Assembly (NCBI RefSeq): GCF_029962835.1
Contig: NC_080590.1
Span: forward strand, 56,790,001 to 56,854,000
DNA length: 64,000 bases
Direction: 5' to 3'
Source of the DNA: Magnolia sinica
Lineage: Eukaryota > Streptophyta > Magnoliopsida > Magnoliales > Magnoliaceae
Positions 59,397 through 64,000 of this stretch are shown piece by piece. The notes under the pieces were generated by a model, which saw only the letters and a list, made by a program, of their open reading frames with translations, had not been told where the DNA came from and searched no databases. Within the stretch, counting starts at the first letter, position 1. The number at the start of each line of letters is the position of its first letter. The position numbers and the translations under genes were made by a program.

Positions 59397-59720
59397 CACT
59401 ACCAAAAAACTAGGAAAAGGTTATGAATAAAAACCATAGCTAAAGGCCTATGACTACGGTTAATGTCTGTAGCACGACCGTAGCCATTGGTACCGTAGCC
59501 ATAGGTCTGGAAGTTATAGCTACAGATTTAATCTGTAGCCATAAAAACAATAGGTACAGATTAAATCTGTAGCATAATTTCCATAGCTCTAAAGTATATA
59601 CAGCTACGGATTATATCTGTATCTAAAATTATAACGAGAACTATAGCAATAGGCTGAAATTAGCAACAACTACGGTTTCTAGATAAATAGCTACGGTTAA
59701 TAGCCGTAGCTAATGCTTAT
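59397..59720. repeat. CACTA-3 left terminal and subterminal repeats
   Basis: At least six copies of TAGCTACGG-like words in both orientations, several worn by C-to-T changes (CTACAGATTTAATCTGTAG). Confidence 0.88.
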
Positions 59721-59929
59721 TTTTTTTTTTAAAATAATAATAAAAATATAATAATGGCATCTCTTACCATTGTAGTACATGCCTTGATAAATCAACTCAT
59801 ATAAGCTAATCTAGATCAATACTTCATAGCTAAATCATTCATTAATTCAATCAAACACAATCAATCATTTTAATTCATTCACAAAAGTTCAATGCCAACA
59901 TAATAGTTATATGTCGATTTAAAGTTCTC

Positions 59930-60063
59930 ATTGATAGAAGATCCAATGCCTTCTCGCAGCCAAATAGCTTCTCAACAATCACAAGCGAGAACTCCATGGA
60001 TGTGCCTCTACTGGTTATCAATTTACCATCAACTAACACCGTATTCTCAGCTTCACTTTGATC
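59930..60063 (-). pseudogene. Captured fragment of a DJ-1/PfpI-family gene
   Basis: The minus strand encodes DQSEAENTVLVDGKLITSRG and TSMEFSLVIVEKLFGCEKAL. The VDGxLITSRGPGTxxEFAL-IVE motif marks the C-terminal part of plant DJ-1 domains, which have glyoxalase or redox-chaperone roles. The PG expected after SRG is missing, a six-base deletion. A stop lies just upstream of DQSEAE. After KALDL it reads LSMRT rather than the usual continuation. The direction is the same as for the exons in CACTA-2. Confidence 0.75.
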
Positions 60064-62375
60064 CTAAAGCTTACTGCACATGGCTGAAAATTAATTTGAT
60101 CATACAAACAACGTAGTCATATGAAAAAGCTATGCCCCGAAACTAAAGAACTAAATTATAGAGAAAGACGACGACGAGATGACATAAAAAAGAAAGACAA
60201 TACTCGAGAGCATACAATGATCTTCTCATTTCTAAACAAGCAAAATCTGTAACAACCAAAGACAAAATAAACATTCAACTATTCAAAAATACCAACTAAT
60301 ATAGGTATAATAATACCAATTAAATTTGCAAAAGTAGAATAGATAAACCATTTCAGCTAAACTCAGTCGTTGAATTGAGTAGAGTCATTCACATGGTCAA
60401 GTTGTCCATTAGTAAAAGTTATGGCACTTCAAAACTCCCATCTCTAGTGGGGAGAGTAATGCCTTCAACCAGGATCCACACATGTTATCCCAAACATTTT
60501 TCAATTATCTAACTTAAATATTAAATCATGAAGTCAAGCTAAGCTTATAGGCTTTTGAATTATGCTTGACAGTAATGTAATTCCAATTCCAACCCCAATC
60601 CGAGTCCGTTGATGAATATGCATAGCTTGGATTGGCTGATGCTTCCGTTACCCGTTTTAAATGACATAAATAAATAAATAAATACATGAGAAGAAGAGGA
60701 ACAACAACAAATTTAAATAAAGATAGGCCTAACACCAAAGTCATTCTTAGCCATTGGTGTCGAGTTTCAATAGAAAGAAGAAGAAAACATAAGGAAAAAA
60801 TCAACAAAGTAAGAAAGATGGTTTTAAGCAAGATAAAACTATACAAAATAGTTTCTTCATACTGTCAGTTTGTAACCGGCATTGACTTTAGTTAACTTCC
60901 AACTTGGCCTTATTGTAGATAGCTTTTCATCTGATCAGTTAAATGCAATTAATCTATGTAGGATGACTCTTAACTGGATTTCACATACACTCAAGTAGCT
61001 TGTCATTAGAAGAAACGAAATATCAACTCCACCTAGTTTTCTATATAAGAAGCCCTCTATTTCAAATAAATATGGCCATGTTAAACAAGCATGGGACATG
61101 TAGACAACTATTGAGGTAAAAATTAGTTTATCTTCTTCTTTTTTTCGTTATTATATAATTATAATATGTTTGTAATTTTTTGAAATTGTTATCTATCAAT
61201 AATACCATGTATTTGTATGTATGGATTGTGAGAAAGACACCAACAATCCTTTTGCCAAATGTTAGCTACCATGAAAAAACCCTCTTTGCAAATCTGCTAC
61301 CAAATCAAACTAAACTAAGAAACATGAAAAAAGAATTTTTATTCAATGATAATAATAATAATACATTACCCCTCTGCAACATAGTCTTTAAATGGGCCAT
61401 ATCTAACCCAAATAGCCCAGAATTGCAATGTTTTTTTAAAATAATAATAATAATAATAATTTAAGAGAAGAACTCGAGGCTAGACAAGCAACAACAAAAG
61501 GCAAGCTAAAGAAGAACAAGACAATCGCAGCCCTTCAGTTGAGGGCTTGCAAATAAGTAGTTAATAATAGAAACCGAAGAATGGTTGATGTTCATCTAAT
61601 AAAAGGTCAAAGATTGGATGGTAGGATCTTCCAATGATACTTTGGGGCATTGTTCATCAGTGGTGGGTCAATCAGATTAACAATCTGAACCATGGAAACA
61701 TGGGCCCTACTTGTGCGAATTGAAGAACAAGGATAGTGTGCATATCCCATGGTCAAGGATCATATATCCTTGTTTCGTGTACCCATGATCATAAGAGAGG
61801 TAAAATTGACATGGGTTGCTTAGCTAAGTGTCTTTTTTGTGGTCTTGCTATCTTAAAGGGTTGCAACTTAATTAGAAGTACTATAATCACATGGATGAGA
61901 AAGTGTTAGTACCACTAGCAAGTGTTATAATCTCATGGATGAGAAAGTTTTAGCACATAATTATACTCCATGTAGTAAGAAGTGGTTGTGGTTGTGGGAG
62001 TAAGAGTAGCAACAAAAGGTAAAATTAAATATGTTATGTTAAGATCCAACTGATTTAGGAATCTAGACTCTTAAAAAACAAATTTATGTAGAAGATTCAT
62101 GCAATTGACAGTTCATTCTAGCCTATGTAGAGTTTGTTTCCCATGATCTTAATAGAGCATCAATGTTGCATCTAGACCACCATTCATACAAGTAGACACA
62201 CGACAATCAAAGTTGGGTCAAATAGTCAACGGCTGTTAGATCAGCCCGTGGGGCCTAATAAGCAGTATGATCTGTTTATGGATCCACTAGTAGCATATGC
62301 AGTTAGTTTTGTTGTATATGCTGATTCATCTATGACGCCTGTGGATGTAATTAGTTGAGTAAAAGTTTACATCGT
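60064..62375. other. CACTA-3 interior, no gene identified
   Basis: AT-rich. A minus-strand segment at 60,540-60,665 (TEASANPSYAYSSTDSDWGW then NWNYITVKHNSKAYKLSLTS and a stop) looks coding-like but I do not recognise it. Short (TAA)n runs lie at 61,350-61,365 and 61,440-61,460. The phrase AATCTCATGGATGAGAAAGT is repeated at about 61,885 and 61,930. Confidence 0.4.
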
Positions 62376-62452
62376 GGGCTCATATGGATCCATAGGACCA
62401 CACATTTGGGTTGTTTAGCATAGATAGTGGTCCTATGGGTCCATATGAGCCC
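62376..62452. repeat. 26-bp inverted repeat hairpin
   Basis: GGGCTCATATGGATCCATAG plus GACCAC (62,376-62,401) is mirrored at 62,427-62,452 with one mismatch around a 25-base loop. It could be a worn MITE or give a foldback RNA. Confidence 0.75.
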
Positions 62453-63102
62453 ATAGTTATGAGGCCAATATATAGGCTTGTTCATCTATAGGCTATCTCT
62501 CTCTAAACTAGGAATAAAGACTAGGAAAACTAGTATGCAGATATAATTTGCTGTACAAGTTAAACAAAAATGAAGATTAACCTAAATTTTTGCTTGAAAA
62601 TAGGAAACTAAATATATTTTGTGGGAGTAGTAGGATCCATGTCACATAAGGAAGTACTTGTCAATTGTCAGACCACAGAGCAAACATGAGAAAGGAAGAC
62701 ATGCACATTTAAACAACAGGTTGTAGCAAAGGATGAGTGTACGCATGTCCCAGCACCAAAGATCATGTAATTCCTCTCATAATATTAACCGTAGTCCTAT
62801 GGATTGCAAATGTATTTCAAAAACCCATAAACTCGACTAGTTGTCCAGCTGGGTCAAGTCCACTCAATGAGTCAATTTAAAATATTTACATCTAAAGCAT
62901 TCACTATATGACCGTGAATGGCAATTATGAGACTACTGTGGCCGATTCCAAAGAACATAATATAGCATTTGAAAGCCGATCCTTAATTGCTGGAAGAAAG
63001 GCTAAGATGCTTATGATGATGATGATTGTAGCAATGGTGTAGAAACAGACACAAAACCTGGAAATAAGATTGAGAGCAGGGTACTTCAGTTGGGTTGGAA
63101 GA

Positions 63103-63331
63103 TCACTTAGTGGCATCTGGTGGTTCTTCAGTCTTCTTTTTTGATCCTTTGTTGACTACATCAGGCCTTGTCTTAAAGTAAGGTGCTAGTGGAGCCTCAA
63201 GGGGCAAAGCATCTTGTAACCGCCTACGATGCTTTTGATCAGCACTTGATGGATTGGCAATCTCAACATTATGGTTGTTGGAAGATATTCTCTCTGTAGT
63301 TGGTTTCCCATCTCTCGTTGGTCTCTTTGGA
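63103..63331 (-). other. Unidentified C-terminal exon
   Basis: After a pyrimidine-rich tract and TTGTTCCAG (acceptor), the minus strand is open for 75 codons: SPKRPTRDGKPTTERIS, later DQKHRRRLQDALPLEAPLAP and YFKTRPDVVNKGSKKKTEEP, ending PDATK and TGA. Charged, low in hydrophobics and without internal stops, it looks like the last exon of a real gene. I do not recognise the family. It sits between the inverted repeats, so it may be captured rather than resident. Confidence 0.5.
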
Positions 63332-63365
63332 CTGGAACAAGGCAAAACAACCATGAGCCACACAC

Positions 63366-63386
63366 AGACACACACACACACACAAA
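63366..63386. repeat. (CA)n microsatellite
   Basis: A short ACACAC run within the intron preceding the exon at 63,103-63,331. Confidence 0.9.
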
Positions 63387-64000
63387 AACTCTGTAAAACT
63401 ATCATTCTACAGGTATTTTCTTTTTCTTTTTTCTTTCCAACAACTAAAAGGTAGCTTTTGGCTGTTTCATTGCCAAACTATCATTCTAAAGGTAATTTAC
63501 ATGCTCAACTATTTCTTTTAAAGCAAAGATCACTACTCTGCATCTACCCCATCTACAAAGAAGGTGGGGCACCTTTTGGTTGTTTAATTACCTTCATGTG
63601 ATGACAAAAATGGTTTGCCACCTTTTTGATGGGCTAAAAGACAAACTATTGCTCTTTTCTTAATCAGGGCACTCAGTAATTTTAGATGATATTTTGGAAC
63701 CCAAGGGACCCATATATTGTTATCCTCAGAACTTCTAGTCCGTCACAAAGCATTAAAATCCACAAACATGCATGCCTGTAGGAGCAATGGAATAGAATCA
63801 TTGTGCAATTAACGGTCTCTAGCTAAACATTGGAGGAATGGTGGCGTCATGATGTATCAAGACCTGAATAATATCTTAATGATCTCTAGCTAAATATATT
63901 TAGTTTCTTATTTTCAAGCAAAAAATTTAGGTTAATCTTCATTTAAAAAAAAAAAAAACTTGTACATCAAATTATATCCGCATACTAGTTTTCCTAGTAT

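Larger units (their letters stand above)
59397..64000. mobile_element. CACTA-3: left part of a related element
   Basis: CACTACCAAAAAACTAGG at 59,397 is followed by AACCATAGC, TGTAGCACGACCGTAGCCAT and several TAGCTACAGATTTAATCTG palindromes (to about 59,720), colinear with the left end of CACTA-2. The right end is beyond the window, so its extent here is an inference. It carries a DJ-1 fragment. No transposase was recognised. Confidence 0.8.
62520..64000. repeat. About 100-bp inverted repeats flanking a 1.3-kb segment
   Basis: The left arm 62,520-62,619 (ACTAGGAAAACTAGTATGC ... AAACTAAATATATTT) is the complement of the right arm 63,892-64,000 apart from a poly-A/T difference and a few substitutions. 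The window ends inside or at the right arm. The structure resembles a TIR transposon carrying the exon at 63,103-63,331. Confidence 0.8.

Noticed and set aside
61180..61464. 94-codon plus-strand frame ending in poly-Ile
   Set aside because: Ends in a (TAA)n run and matches no family.

Overview
This window is nuclear DNA of a flowering plant, probably intergenic heterochromatin around one intact host gene. It holds nested retrotransposons, plant-type CACTA transposons, foldback MITEs, GT-AG introns and plant-specific families (phytocyanin, a defensin-like remnant, SnRK2 and ARF fragments). The motif GGGCCCACC-TGATGTATG recurs throughout. I associate it with magnoliid-type genomes, but only as an impression; the species cannot be fixed from the sequence.

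Layout. 1-1,849: right end of a CACTA element (CACTA-1) that broke the 3' part of a minus-strand Copia (SIRE-like) element. 1,850-8,942: that Copia element, decayed, with its 5' LTR at 7,122-8,942. 8,943-11,000: LTR fragments. 11,202-11,375: frameshifted defensin-like exon. 11,870-17,250: a diverged repeat pair around unassigned DNA. 17,945-20,247 (minus): the only apparently intact protein gene, a two-exon phytocyanin. 21,185-21,676: foldback MITE. 22,007-23,670: solo LTR with a perfect 5-bp target duplication. 23,700-35,013: minus-strand Gypsy element whose gag zinc-knuckle region is split by a 5.4-kb solo LTR (27,763-33,175). 35,205-35,945: truncated second Copia. 35,962-52,400: truncated plus-strand SIRE-like Copia whose LTR is split by a complete 12.84-kb CACTA element (CACTA-2, 36,212-49,051, TTT target duplication). 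52,838-55,127 and 57,993-59,347: two more solo LTRs. 59,397-64,000: left part of CACTA-3, running off the window.

Two systems stand out. First, the CACTA family has TAGCTACGGATT-type palindromic subterminal repeats and carries host gene exons. CACTA-2 has an SMC4 exon, a SnRK2 exon and a threonyl-tRNA synthetase exon, all with splice sites preserved, plus a probable ARF fragment. CACTA-3 has a DJ-1 fragment. All lie on the minus strand, pointing away from a right end that resembles a promoter with a CT-rich leader. CACTA-2 also contains a 4.7-kb degenerate telomere-like array (TTTAGG/TTATAGG) with a higher-order unit of about 220-440 bp and recurring G-quadruplex motifs. No CACTA transposase was recognised, so these look like non-autonomous Pack-CACTA elements.

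Second, LTRs from several families carry arrays of short palindromic words (CGACTAGTCG, CGGCTAGCCG, TCGAT-N-ATCGA types) just upstream of the TATA box. The word differs by family, but position and dyad symmetry are kept. I know of no description of this; it is the best candidate here for an undescribed regulatory device.

All calls come from reading the sequence. Family names rest on remembered motifs, and no database search was run.
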